Assembly: GCA_031390755.1 (NCBI GenBank)
Contig: JANMTS010000015.1
Coordinates: forward strand, 1-64,000
From: DATMER01 sp031390755
GTDB lineage: Bacteria > Acidobacteriota > Thermoanaerobaculia > Multivoradales > UBA5704
DNA: 64,000 nt
Reading direction: 5' to 3'
The notes beneath the pieces were generated by a model. That model was not told the origin of the DNA and did not search any database. It saw only the letters and a list, made by a program, of their open reading frames with translations. Position 1 is the stretch's first letter. Every line of letters starts with the position of its first letter. Positions 23,488-31,839 of this stretch are shown one piece after another. The position numbers and the translations under genes were made by a program.

Positions 23488-24370
23488 AGCTGATCTCCAT
23501 GGTACGGATCTTCCACGCCGCGAGGGCGAGAAGAGCCCCGGAGACCAGCAGCAGACCCGGAATCGCCACCCAGGGCGACGGCGCATCCGAGAGGACCGCC
23601 AGCGGGCCGTGATCGAACGGCACCGGACAGAGCGACTGGATGTAGTGGATGACGCTGACCTTCTTGAGCAGCGGCGGCAGCAGGAAGTTGATCCCCTCCC
23701 AGCCGAACACCAGCAGCGCCGGGATGGCCGGGCTCTTGAAGAAGAACCCGAAAGCCAGGAACGCCGCGCCGTAGCCGACGCAGCCGAGCGCCGTCACCAG
23801 CAGGTAGGCGCCCAGATGCGCCAGCCCCGGTCCCTGGAACAGGAAATGCTCGACGCCCGTGTGCGGCAGGTACGCCAGGCCGAACGAGACCAGGGTCGAG
23901 GTGCCGAACAGCACCACGGCCACCAGCAGGCCGGTCAGATACTTCGCCACCACCAACAGCTCGCGCCGCATCGGCGACAGGAAGTAGTAGTGGAGGCTTC
24001 GGTCCATCACCTCGCGCCGGATCAGGTTGCCGAAGATCAGGACGCAGCCGAGGAACACCACCATGCGCAGGATGAACCCCTGATAGACGGCCGAGAGCTC
24101 GTTCGTGGCATCCGCCAGGTTCGAGGGATCGCTCACCGCGCCGGGGATCATCGCGCGCAGGGTCAGGATGAAGACCGGCATCAGGGCGAGGACCAGCAGA
24201 CCGATCGCCCGCTTGCCCAGGAAGCTCTTGCGCAGCTCGAGCCGCATGACGGCCAGCAGCTGCCGCCGCCACAGGGCCCAGGGCCGGCCTTCCGCCGCCG
24301 GAATGGGTATCGCCGATACTGCCATCTCTCGCGCCGTCTCTCGCGCCGTCTCTCGCAGGGTCTCGCTCAC
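23474..24370 (-). CDS. ABC transporter permease (ABC-2 type)
   Basis: This 298-residue membrane protein has about six hydrophobic segments (GLLVLALMPVFILTLRAM, RMVVFLGCVLIFGNLIRRE, LLVAVVLFGTSTLVSFGLAY, YLLVTALGCVGYGAAFLAFG, and others). Its N terminus has a short RETARETARE repeat from a 12-bp tandem duplication in the DNA. It overlaps the ATPase gene upstream by 4 bp and the CAP gene downstream by 14 bp. It is one of two permeases in a four-gene export cluster; the substrate is unknown. Confidence 0.85.
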   Translation of the reverse strand: MSETLRETARETAREMAVSAIPIPAAEGRPWALWRRQLLAVMRLELRKSFLGKRAIGLLVLALMPVFILTLRAMIPGAVSDPSNLADATNELSAVYQGFILRMVVFLGCVLIFGNLIRREVMDRSLHYYFLSPMRRELLVVAKYLTGLLVAVVLFGTSTLVSFGLAYLPHTGVEHFLFQGPGLAHLGAYLLVTALGCVGYGAAFLAFGFFFKSPAIPALLVFGWEGINFLLPPLLKKVSVIHYIQSLCPVPFDHGPLAVLSDAPSPWVAIPGLLLVSGALLALAAWKIRTMEISYEED

Positions 24371-25386
24371 GACTTCTCTCCGATCAGGTATTGGTAGACC
24401 GCATTGACGTCGGCGTCGGTCGGCATCACCGTCTCCACCGCGAGCCCGGTCTCCAGGATCACCTGGTTGAGCAGCATGTAGAACCGGTCGGCGCTGCGCG
24501 TCCGCACGAGCAGCCCGCCGTCGTCCTGGATGCGCGCCTCGACCACGTGGTCGCTCTCGAACACCTTGGACGCGAGCAGCGACGGACGGTCGCAGCGGAT
24601 CAGCACCTGGACCGGGTGCTCCTCCTCCATCTCGTCGCGCACGCCGCCGATCTCGCCCTCGGCCACGATGTAGCCGCCGTTGATGAGCACCACCTGGTCC
24701 GAGATCAGGTCGACCTCGTGCAGGATGTGGCTCGACACGATCACGTGCAGGCCGGCCTCGGACAGCTCGCGGAACAGCGCGATCACCTCGGCCCGCGCCA
24801 TGGGATCGAGACCGTTGAGCGGCTCGTCCAGGATGAGCACGGACGGCCGGTGCGAGATCGCCTGGGCGAGCTTGATGCGCTGGCGCATGCCCTTGCTGTA
24901 GCCGGCGACCTTGCGGCCCGCGGCCTCGGTGAGGTTGACCCGCGCGATGGCTTCCCAGGTCATCGTGTCCGCCTCCGCATGGGCGAACCCGTGGATGCGC
25001 AGGAAGGAGTAGATGAACTGGTAGCCGTTCAGCCCCGGCGGAAAGGCGTCGTACTGCGTCGAGTAGCCGACCAGCCGGAACAGCGCCTCGGGGTTGTCCG
25101 TGGGGATGCCCAGCACGCGGAGGCTGCCGCGCGTCGGCCGGATCAATCCCACCAGGAGGTTCATCAGCGTCGTCTTGCCCGAGCCGTTCGGCCCCACCAG
25201 GCCGGTGATGCCCGGCGGGATCGACAGGTTGACGTTGTTGATCCCCAGCACCTCGCCGTAGAACTTGGAGACGTTCTCGATCACCACCCGTCGGTCGGCC
25301 GGCACCGGGACCGGGCTCGACGTGAGGGGGGTCCGCTCCGGGATCGCCGGGGTTGCCGGTGTCGCCGCCGTAGCCACGGCGCTCAC
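24367..25386 (-). CDS. ABC transporter ATP-binding protein
   Basis: The GTG at 25386 overlaps the upstream permease stop (GTGA) and gives 339 residues. The Walker A is GPNGSGKTT, the signature is YSKGMRQRIKLAQAI, and the Walker B is VLILDEPLNGLDP, followed by the switch histidine in VIVSSHILHE. A C-terminal domain of about 90 residues ends NAVYQYLIGEKS. It belongs to the CcmA/NatA-like class that energises ABC-2 permeases. A longer upstream frame exists but covers the permease in another frame and is rejected. Confidence 0.9.
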   Translation of the reverse strand: MSAVATAATPATPAIPERTPLTSSPVPVPADRRVVIENVSKFYGEVLGINNVNLSIPPGITGLVGPNGSGKTTLMNLLVGLIRPTRGSLRVLGIPTDNPEALFRLVGYSTQYDAFPPGLNGYQFIYSFLRIHGFAHAEADTMTWEAIARVNLTEAAGRKVAGYSKGMRQRIKLAQAISHRPSVLILDEPLNGLDPMARAEVIALFRELSEAGLHVIVSSHILHEVDLISDQVVLINGGYIVAEGEIGGVRDEMEEEHPVQVLIRCDRPSLLASKVFESDHVVEARIQDDGGLLVRTRSADRFYMLLNQVILETGLAVETVMPTDADVNAVYQYLIGEKS

Positions 25387-26255
25387 CGGACCACCTCGTA
25401 CGCCCGGATGCGGCGGGAGAGGAGCCAGAGACAGAGCAGGCTGCCGCCGATCAGTGCGGCCCACGCCGCTCCGGGCGGCGGAAGCTCGTCTGCCGATACC
25501 GGGATGCCGAACAGGCTCGCCCAGATCGAGCCGATCACGTACCAGGCCGAGAACAGGTAGCCCCACCAGGTCGACAGGATCTCGTTCAAGGCATTCGCAA
25601 ATCCGATGCTCACGAAGAAGAGCACGCCCAGAGCGATCCGGGCCACCGGCTTCCACTTCACCAGGGCCGAGACCGCCAGGGCCATGAGCGACAGGAAGAG
25701 GATCCACGCCCCGTTCCCCACCAGGATGGCCAGCCCCAGGTCCAGGTTCTTGCCGAGCCAGCTCGGCTCCAGGATCGACTGGAACAGGAAGAGCAGCATG
25801 CCCGGCACCCAGGTGATCGCGGAGAGCAGGATCAGCAGGACGGACATCTTCCCGAGCACGTATTCCGTGCGCGAGAACGGTCTCGACAGGTAGAGCGCCA
25901 GCCCGTTGTTCCTCAGGTCGGGAGCCACCAGCGCCGGCCCTACCAGGAAGACGAGGATGAACGCGAGCCCGCCTTGCAGCCATGTGCCCCGGAAGAAGAA
26001 GCTCTTGCCGATCGGCAGGAACTTCTTGAGCTCCTCGGGCGGAATGTTCAGAAAGCTCAGCGCGCTCAGGTTGTGGTGCAGATAGATCATCAGCAACCCG
26101 GCGAACGGCACCAGAAAGCAGACCGCGAAGAAGATCAGGAACAGCTTGCTCTGGAACACCGTCTCGTAGGCGTACCGGGGCAGGATGAGAAAGCGCGACC
26201 ACGGGGGAGTCAGCTCCCCGGCATAGCGCCGATAGTTGCGACCGTAGACCGCCAT
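25383..26255 (-). CDS. ABC transporter permease (ABC-2 type)
   Basis: The 290-residue product has at least six membrane segments (LFLIFFAVCFLVPFAGLLMI, GLAFILVFLVGPALVAPDLR, SVLLILLSAITWVPGMLLFL, ALIGGSLLCLWLLSRRI, and others). The motif DLRNNGLALYLSRPFSRTEY is typical of NatB/ABC-2 exporter permeases. The ATG at 26255 lies 3 bp after the first ATPase gene, and the end overlaps the second ATPase by 4 bp, so the cluster is tightly coupled. Confidence 0.87.
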   Translation of the reverse strand: MAVYGRNYRRYAGELTPPWSRFLILPRYAYETVFQSKLFLIFFAVCFLVPFAGLLMIYLHHNLSALSFLNIPPEELKKFLPIGKSFFFRGTWLQGGLAFILVFLVGPALVAPDLRNNGLALYLSRPFSRTEYVLGKMSVLLILLSAITWVPGMLLFLFQSILEPSWLGKNLDLGLAILVGNGAWILFLSLMALAVSALVKWKPVARIALGVLFFVSIGFANALNEILSTWWGYLFSAWYVIGSIWASLFGIPVSADELPPPGAAWAALIGGSLLCLWLLSRRIRAYEVVR

Positions 26256-26258
26256 GGC

Positions 26259-27245
26259 CTAGCCCTCCATCGCCTTCAGGAAGATGTCTTCGAGGGAATC
26301 CCTCTTGTAGTCGAGGCGCCGGATCTGCACTTTCCGCTCGACCGCGATGCGGTAGAGATCGCGCACCTTGACGCCGTCGGGCAGCACGACCTTGAGGCGC
26401 TGCCGGGCGCCCGAGGCGATCTCGGCGCCGAGCGCCTCCAACGCCTGATTGAAACCGGGATCGGCCGAGCCGCCCTGTTCGTTGCGCAGCTCCAGCTCCA
26501 GGAAATTGCGGTTGGCGCGGCGCTCCGCTTCCAGGTTGCACGTCACCGCCACCTTGCCGGCCTTGAGCACGAGCACCTCGTCGCAGCACTCCTCGACGTC
26601 GCGCAGCAGGTGGGACGAGAGGATCACCCGCACGTTCCCGGCCTCGGTGATGTCGCGGATCAGCCGGAGCATGCGCTCGCGGGCGACCGGATCGAGGCCG
26701 TTCGTCGGCTCGTCCAGGAAGACCAGCCGCGGACCGTGAGCCAGGGCCTGGGCGAGCTTCGCGGCCTGCCTCATGCCCAGGGAGTAGCCGTCGACCGGGC
26801 GATAGCGGGCCTCGCCCAGGCCGACATAGAAGAGAACCTCGTGGGCGCGCTCGATGGCCTGAGCCTTCGGGAGACCCGCGAGCTCGGCCATCTGCCGGAC
26901 GAACCGCACGCCGCTCATCCCCTGGATGAAGGCGTCGTTCTCCGGCATGTAGCCCATGAAGGAGCGGATGGCCCGCGTCTCGGTCTTGACATCCTTGCCG
27001 AGGACGCGGGCGGAGCCGCCCGAGATCGGGTAGAACCCGAGCAGAGTGTGGAGGAGCGTGGTCTTTCCGGCGCCGTTCGGACCCAGGAGCCCGATGCAGC
27101 GTCCGGTCAGAGTGGCGTTCAATCCTTGCAGGATCGGACGCCCTCCGAGCTTGACCTCAAGGCCTTGGAGCTCCACCACCGGGACGGATGCTTCCGCCGC
27201 GGGTGCCGGGGCCTCCAGGGCCGTCTTCGTCGCCAGATTGACCAC
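26259..27245 (-). CDS. ABC transporter ATP-binding protein
   Basis: This 328-residue ATPase has Walker A GPNGAGKTT, signature YSLGMRQAAKLAQAL, Walker B LVFLDEPTNGLDP and SSHLLRDVEE. It heads the minus-strand export cluster ATPase-permease-ATPase-permease-CAP protein. The two ATPases differ clearly from each other and could form a heterodimer or serve one permease each. The substrate cannot be inferred. Confidence 0.9.
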   Translation of the reverse strand: MVNLATKTALEAPAPAAEASVPVVELQGLEVKLGGRPILQGLNATLTGRCIGLLGPNGAGKTTLLHTLLGFYPISGGSARVLGKDVKTETRAIRSFMGYMPENDAFIQGMSGVRFVRQMAELAGLPKAQAIERAHEVLFYVGLGEARYRPVDGYSLGMRQAAKLAQALAHGPRLVFLDEPTNGLDPVARERMLRLIRDITEAGNVRVILSSHLLRDVEECCDEVLVLKAGKVAVTCNLEAERRANRNFLELELRNEQGGSADPGFNQALEALGAEIASGARQRLKVVLPDGVKVRDLYRIAVERKVQIRRLDYKRDSLEDIFLKAMEG

Positions 27246-27303
27246 GTTTCTCTCCTCTCCGTCTCTGTCCGGTCCAGCCTGGTTGTCTACCCTGCCTGCT
27301 TAC

Positions 27304-30099
27304 TTACCGCGCAACCTGCTTGCGAGTTTCATCGGCCTGCGACTCGTCGTCGTGCGACTCGCCGTGGTGCGACTCCATCGCATCGCCGTGCGCCTCGTCC
27401 ATCACCCCCAGGATGCTGCCGAACCCGGCCAGCGTCTGGAGGTTGAGACCCAGCGGGCTCGTGCTGCTGCTCGCGAAGAGGATGCGGTCCGCCTCCGCGT
27501 AGCTGTAGATGAGCGTCGGACCCTGGCCCAGGAAGAGGCTCTTGAGCGACGCGGCCTGCTTGCCGCCATGCGCTTCAGCCGCGGTGCCCGCCTCGGTCGG
27601 GATCAGCCCGGAGGCGGCGTCGAGCACCGGCGCCAGGTTCTGGTAGAAGAAGGCCGAGACGTTCACCTGGCCGTCCTGGCCCAGGAGATCCCGGAACTTG
27701 GGGTGGTTCGCCAGGCTGACGCCCGACGCCCGCTGCTGGAGGGACCGCTCGAGCAGCGCCCGGCTGGCCGCCGCCACGAGGTAGCCGTCCTCGAACAGGT
27801 AGTGGACAGACATCGTCGCCGGCTGGCCATTCTCGTTCTGGCCCGCGCTGCCGACCATCGAGTAGAACGTCCGGCCGCCGACCTGCTGGCGGTCGATCCG
27901 CAGGCTGCCCTTGCCTTCCTTGCGCAGCTCGACGTTGATCCGCTCCACCGCGCGCTCGAAGGTCTGCTGAAGGCGCGTCGGGTCGTAGACCTCGGCGATC
28001 AGCTTCCAGGAGGGCGTGGGGACGAGCGGACCGTCGACCGCCATGGCGATCTCACCGCCGAGGGGCGCGGCCAGATCCTCGCGGACGTCGAAGCCCTGCT
28101 CCTGGCGGAGCTTCGCCAGCTCGGCCGCCATCTCGGGGCTGGACGCGATCAGGTCGTCCAGCAGGCTGACCGGCTGCTTCACGATGAAGGCCGCGGCCAG
28201 GTTCGCGTCCGGAGAGATGAAGGTCAGCGCGCCCATCGGACCCGGTGCCGCCAGCCACGAGGCCACGCCACGACGCTGCTGGCTGAAGCTCAAGGCCGCG
28301 CGGGTGTCGACCCGGCCTTCGACCTCCTGCCGGTTGACGATGAAGTGCTGCATGTCGCGCATGCCCAGCGCGGTCTCTTCCGCGTGGTCTTCATTCGGCT
28401 CGTTGTTGTCGTCGTCGGAGAGGAAGCCGGCCAGGTCGGCCGCGAACAGCCAGCCGGCGCCGTCCTCGTACTCCTGGGCGATGCGGGCGCGGAACGTCGT
28501 CGCCGTGAAGGGGTTCGTCCCCCCCGCGGAGAGCGCCGCCACCCGGGCCAGGCTCGCGCCGTCCGGCGAGGCCACGAACAGGCCGTTGCCGATCCAGGCG
28601 TAGAGCGCGTCCGAGTCCCCGGCGGGCAGGCCCGTGGGGTTGTCGACGATGTGGATCACCGTCTTGCCGCCGTTCTTGGCGGCGAGGTCGGCAGCCTCCT
28701 GCTCCAGCGTGGCACGGAAGGAAGCCTCGTTCGTCACCTCGGCGAGGATGACCGGCGCACCGTCGTGAGCACCGTTGTCCCCGTCGCTGTCCCCGCCCAC
28801 CGCGATCGAGACCTCTTCACCCAGGAAGCGTCCCAGGTCGCCGATCTTCGCGATCATCTCGCGGAACTTCTCCTGCTTCTCGGACGTGCCGAGGGTCTCG
28901 TTCCACCACTGGTGGACCGTGGCGTTGGTCTCGATCCGGTCGTCGAGGATGCGGTGCGTCTCGCTCAGGCTCTGGGCGAGGTTCGGCAGCGCGATCCAGG
29001 CGCGGGTGCCTTCGGGAGCGAGGTCCAGAAGACGCGTGGAGTAGCGCAGGCCGGGGCGCTCGACCTGGGAGTCGATGTCCTTGCCCAGGGCGGTCAGCTC
29101 GGCGAGCAGCTCTTCGTACTTGGCGGCGTTGCGGCTCCAGGCGATCTCGCGGGCGATCGGCACCGCCGACACGCTGGCGTGCGTGGCCACCTGGTCGCCC
29201 GGGTGGAGCAGGTCGTCGCGGCGGGCCTGCTTGACGCGGACCTCACCCTCGACCACCGACACGCGGGTGCCCTTCGTGCCGTGGTTGACCGAGAAGATCG
29301 TGCCGACCACGGAGACCATGGCATCGTTCGTGTCCACGAACAGGTGCTTGCGGTCCTTCTGCCTGGCGGCCTCGACCATCACCTTGCCGCCGTCGAGGTG
29401 GACCGTGTTGCCCTTGCGGCTCGCCTCCAGCGTCAGCGTGGCGCGCTCGCTCATCTCGATGCGCGAGCCGTCCTCCATCCGGACCACGGCCGAAGAGCCC
29501 TTGGCCGTCCGGATCTCCTGCCCCTCGTCGAGCGCGTCACCCGCGCCGACCGGCCGGATGCTGGCGCCGTCGACCTGGAAGAGGAAGCCCTCGACGGATT
29601 CGATGCGGGCCATCTTCGAGCCGCCGGCCATCATGTCCTGGATGGCGAAGAAGATGCCGACGCCCAGGCCGATCATCAGCGCGGCGGCGAGCGCCTGCCA
29701 GATCACCCGGCTGTTGCGGCCGACCCGGCCGGCCACCGCCGGACGCTCCACCGTCTTGGCCTGACCCTCGCGGGCCTCGCGCAGGGCGCGGCGGCAGGGG
29801 ATGCAGGTGCGGGTGTGGTCCTCGAGGAGCATCGCCTTGGCGGGCGCCAGCTCGCCGCGGACGTAGGCCGGGATGGCGGCCTGGAAGCCCTCGCAGCCCT
29901 CGAAGCTGTGGATCTCCGAGGCGACTGCGTGGGGGGTGGAGGCCGCGGCGGACTCCATCTTGTGGACGGGGGCACCCTGAGACAGGCGCTCCCAAACCCG
30001 GGCCGCGGCCGCTTCGACCACGGTGGGATCAACCGGCTCGCCCGTCACTTCGTCGACGGCGCGGTCCAGAATGTCTTCGTTCTTCTTGAAGAGGCTCAT
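27304..30099 (-). CDS. FecR-domain transmembrane protein with large external domain
   Basis: The 931-residue protein has a short cytoplasmic part with HTRTCIPC (residues 95-102), an anti-sigma-type zinc finger. A membrane segment lies at about 133-154, a FecR domain at about 165-310 (GQEIRTAKGSSAVVRMEDGS; VSVVGTIFSVNHGTKGTRVS), and a further 600 residues resemble DUF3352-type periplasmic domains (LYAWIGNGLFVASPDGASLA; YLFEDGYLVAAASRALLERS). The C terminus is rich in His, Asp and Glu. It overlaps the ECF sigma gene by 4 bp and is the likely membrane-bound anti-sigma or signal transducer for it. Confidence 0.85.
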   Translation of the reverse strand: MSLFKKNEDILDRAVDEVTGEPVDPTVVEAAAARVWERLSQGAPVHKMESAAASTPHAVASEIHSFEGCEGFQAAIPAYVRGELAPAKAMLLEDHTRTCIPCRRALREAREGQAKTVERPAVAGRVGRNSRVIWQALAAALMIGLGVGIFFAIQDMMAGGSKMARIESVEGFLFQVDGASIRPVGAGDALDEGQEIRTAKGSSAVVRMEDGSRIEMSERATLTLEASRKGNTVHLDGGKVMVEAARQKDRKHLFVDTNDAMVSVVGTIFSVNHGTKGTRVSVVEGEVRVKQARRDDLLHPGDQVATHASVSAVPIAREIAWSRNAAKYEELLAELTALGKDIDSQVERPGLRYSTRLLDLAPEGTRAWIALPNLAQSLSETHRILDDRIETNATVHQWWNETLGTSEKQEKFREMIAKIGDLGRFLGEEVSIAVGGDSDGDNGAHDGAPVILAEVTNEASFRATLEQEAADLAAKNGGKTVIHIVDNPTGLPAGDSDALYAWIGNGLFVASPDGASLARVAALSAGGTNPFTATTFRARIAQEYEDGAGWLFAADLAGFLSDDDNNEPNEDHAEETALGMRDMQHFIVNRQEVEGRVDTRAALSFSQQRRGVASWLAAPGPMGALTFISPDANLAAAFIVKQPVSLLDDLIASSPEMAAELAKLRQEQGFDVREDLAAPLGGEIAMAVDGPLVPTPSWKLIAEVYDPTRLQQTFERAVERINVELRKEGKGSLRIDRQQVGGRTFYSMVGSAGQNENGQPATMSVHYLFEDGYLVAAASRALLERSLQQRASGVSLANHPKFRDLLGQDGQVNVSAFFYQNLAPVLDAASGLIPTEAGTAAEAHGGKQAASLKSLFLGQGPTLIYSYAEADRILFASSSTSPLGLNLQTLAGFGSILGVMDEAHGDAMESHHGESHDDESQADETRKQVAR

Positions 30100-30677
30100 G
30101 ACAATTCTCCTTCCAGCGTCCCCAGCTCCTTCTGAAGCCGGTGACGCGCACGGTGCAGAATGACGGCAATCGACGTCTGAGTGGCTCCGAGCGCCTTGGA
30201 GATCTCCAGGTTGCCCAGCCCCTCGAAATAGCGCAAGGTGAAGATCTCGGCCTGCCGGGGCGAGAGGCGCGTCATGGCCTCCCGCAGCCGCTTGGCGAGC
30301 TCGCGGCTCCCCTGGCGGCGCTCCGGTCCGATGTCGGCCTTGTCGACGAGGCTTTCGCTCACGCCGTCGAGGTCGACGGTACGGGCACGCTTGCGGGCCC
30401 GGATCAGGTCGAGAGCGGCGTTGACCGCCGCGCGGTGCAGGTAGCTTCCGGCGCTCTCCGAGAGATCCGGCTGCTCTTCCCGGCGCAGTAGCCGGGTGAA
30501 CACGGTCTGAAGCACGTCCTCCGCGTCGGCCGCGTCCCCGGTGATCCGGTAAGCGGCGCGGTAGACCGCGCCGTGATGCTCCCGGAACAGCGCTTCAAGA
30601 GCGTCCGGGGGCTTGATGGGTTCTTTCACTAAGGCTGCAGCTTGCACGGCCTTGGCCCTCCTTTCTCCTTCGCTCAT
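30096..30677 (-). CDS. ECF RNA polymerase sigma factor paired with FecR-type protein
   Basis: This 193-residue sigma factor has region 2 (FREHHGAVYRAAYRITGDAA; DAEDVLQTVFTRLLRREEQP) and region 4 (LSPRQAEIFTLRYFEGLGNL; EISKALGATQTSIAVILHRA). A strong AGGAGG site precedes the ATG. The next gene starts within its stop (ATGA) and encodes a zinc-finger/FecR membrane protein, so the pair forms a signal-transduction unit. No TonB receptor gene is nearby, so the signal is probably not siderophore uptake. Confidence 0.9.
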   Translation of the reverse strand: MSEGERRAKAVQAAALVKEPIKPPDALEALFREHHGAVYRAAYRITGDAADAEDVLQTVFTRLLRREEQPDLSESAGSYLHRAAVNAALDLIRARKRARTVDLDGVSESLVDKADIGPERRQGSRELAKRLREAMTRLSPRQAEIFTLRYFEGLGNLEISKALGATQTSIAVILHRARHRLQKELGTLEGELS

Positions 30678-30770
30678 AGAAACGCACCTCCTGGAGGATT
30701 GTTACAGGGGAGGAGGGGAGATGGGGCGGCGAGGATCGGCGTTGATCCTCAGAGGGGTGGTCTTCCCCCT

Positions 30771-30851
30771 TCAGGCGGCTTCGTGCTTGGCCGGGTCGGC
30801 CGGGTCGAAGGCGTAGATGAAGACGTTGGTGTCGATCAGAACGCGGGTCAC
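30771..30851 (-). pseudogene. VapC-like PIN toxin reduced to 26 residues
   Basis: A GTG overlapping the antitoxin stop codon opens a frame reading VTRVLIDTNVFIYAFDPADP, then AKHEAA and a stop. DTNVFIYAFDP is the first strand and first acidic residue of a PIN domain. Intact VapC toxins have about 130 residues, so the active site cannot form. The rest is absent from the following 90 bp. The antitoxin gene beside it is intact. Confidence 0.75.
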
Positions 30852-31081
30852 GCCTTGGAGCCCCGGTCGTAAATCTCATCTCTGGTGGGATAAGGGGGGC
30901 CGCCAAGGGATAGCCCGGCTCGCATCCGCGCGAGCATCCGGTTGCGCGCCTCCTTGCGAGCTTTCTCCCCGGTCGTGAGCGGCAGGAACGTGACGATCAC
31001 CCGAGCTTCCCGCAAGCCTTCAGGCAGCTCCAGAAGCTCAACCTGCCCGTCTCTGTAGATTCCCTCAATGGCTGTGAGCAC
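30848..31081 (-). CDS. Antitoxin-like small protein, partner of a lost PIN toxin
   Basis: The 77-residue product MLTAIEGIYRDGQVELLELP continues with EARVIVTFLPLTTGEK. The pattern M-x-x-A-I-E-G-I-Y-R-x-G plus VTFLP is typical of small AF2212/DUF104-type antitoxins found before PIN-domain toxins. Its C-terminal half is helical and basic (KEARNRMLARMRAG), ending YPTRDEIYDRGSKA. The toxin start codon overlaps its stop (GTGA), but that toxin is truncated. It is therefore an orphan antitoxin. Confidence 0.7.
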   Translation of the reverse strand: MLTAIEGIYRDGQVELLELPEGLREARVIVTFLPLTTGEKARKEARNRMLARMRAGLSLGGPPYPTRDEIYDRGSKA

Positions 31082-31257
31082 CTTGGGCTCCTTCCGTGTT
31101 TCGTTCCCGGCCGAGAGGCCCGCCTCTCCGCATGAGGCGATATCATCTCATAGCCGCGGCCACCCCTACGGGCCGCCCTGCCTGCGCCGCCTTGCCCCGT
31201 GAGATGGCATCCGTCATATTCTTACATCAGATGGGATATGACTCTGGAGACAGTTCA

Positions 31258-31461
31258 ATGCGCGTCACAATTTCCGTACCCGACTCGGTCTACGCCGAAG
31301 CCCGGCAGATTATGGGTGCCCGGCCGTTCAGCGAGTTCGCGAGCGAGGCCATCCATGCCCGGGTCCAACAGCTCAGGAGAGACCAGCTCGCCCGCGAGAT
31401 GGCGGAAGGCTATCGCGCCGAGGCCGAGAGCCCATCCCTTGATCCCGAGTGGGCCGACTGA
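31258..31461 (+). CDS. Ribbon-helix-helix/MazE-like antitoxin
   Basis: The 67-residue product begins MRVTISVPDSVYAEARQIMG, a short beta strand and first helix of a ribbon-helix-helix fold. It ends with an acidic tail, AEAESPSLDPEWAD, that would wrap a toxin. CTGGAGACAG precedes the ATG. Directly downstream only the C-terminal tail of a MazF/PemK-like toxin survives (31449-31517). It is divergent from the other orphan antitoxin, 176 bp away. Confidence 0.7.
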   Translation: MRVTISVPDSVYAEARQIMGARPFSEFASEAIHARVQQLRRDQLAREMAEGYRAEAESPSLDPEWAD

Positions 31462-31517
31462 CTTCCGAGCAGATGGAAGAGGTTCGCGCCGCTCTCGACC
31501 GCCATCTCTGGTTCTAG
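31449..31517 (+). pseudogene. C-terminal remnant of a MazF/PemK-type toxin
   Basis: The frame GTG GGC CGA CTG reads VGRLTSEQMEEVRAALDRHL, then WF and a stop. Intact MazF proteins commonly end with VGRL, a short polar turn and an (A)-L-x-x-x-L-(G)-L helix, so this looks like the last 22 residues of such a toxin fused by deletion to the antitoxin end. Nothing of the catalytic part is present. Confidence 0.55.
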
Positions 31518-31541
31518 CCTTACCGAAGCAGGAGGTTCATC

Positions 31542-31838
31542 ATGTGCCGAAACATCAAGACCCTGTACAACTTCGAGCCGCCCGCCTCGGAGGATGAGGT
31601 CCGCGCGGCGTCTCTTCAGTTCGTCCGCAAGCTGAGCGGCTTCACCCGGCCGTCCAAAGCAAACGAGGCGGCGTTCGAGACGGCGGTCGAGGATGTCACC
31701 CGGGTTGCCCGGACCCTTCTCGACAGCCTCGTGACGAACGGCACTCCCCGCCTGCGGGAGGTCGAAATCGCCAAGGCCCGCGCGCGGAACGCCAAACGGT
31801 TCGGCACGGACCTGGCGCAGTCCGGGACGGCAGGCTGA
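31542..31838 (+). CDS. DUF2277 family protein
   Basis: The 98-residue product begins MCRNIKTLYNFEPPASEDEV and contains LQFVRKLSGFTRPSKANEAA, the DUF2277 signature. The family is small, soluble and uncharacterised. GGAGG six bases before the ATG is an ideal ribosome-binding site. The gene ends 1 bp before the TTG start of the PLP-dependent decarboxylase, so the two are probably one operon. Confidence 0.88.
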   Translation: MCRNIKTLYNFEPPASEDEVRAASLQFVRKLSGFTRPSKANEAAFETAVEDVTRVARTLLDSLVTNGTPRLREVEIAKARARNAKRFGTDLAQSGTAG

Positions 31839-31839
31839 C

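Noticed and set aside
24367..26589. 740-codon version of the second ABC ATPase
   Set aside because: The extra N-terminal 400 residues are translated from the permease gene in the wrong frame. The GTG at 25386 with a 4-bp overlap is the natural start.
27046..30135. 1029-codon open frame on the plus strand
   Set aside because: It is the antisense mirror of the FecR-type gene, which has clear domains, a ribosome-binding site and an operon partner.
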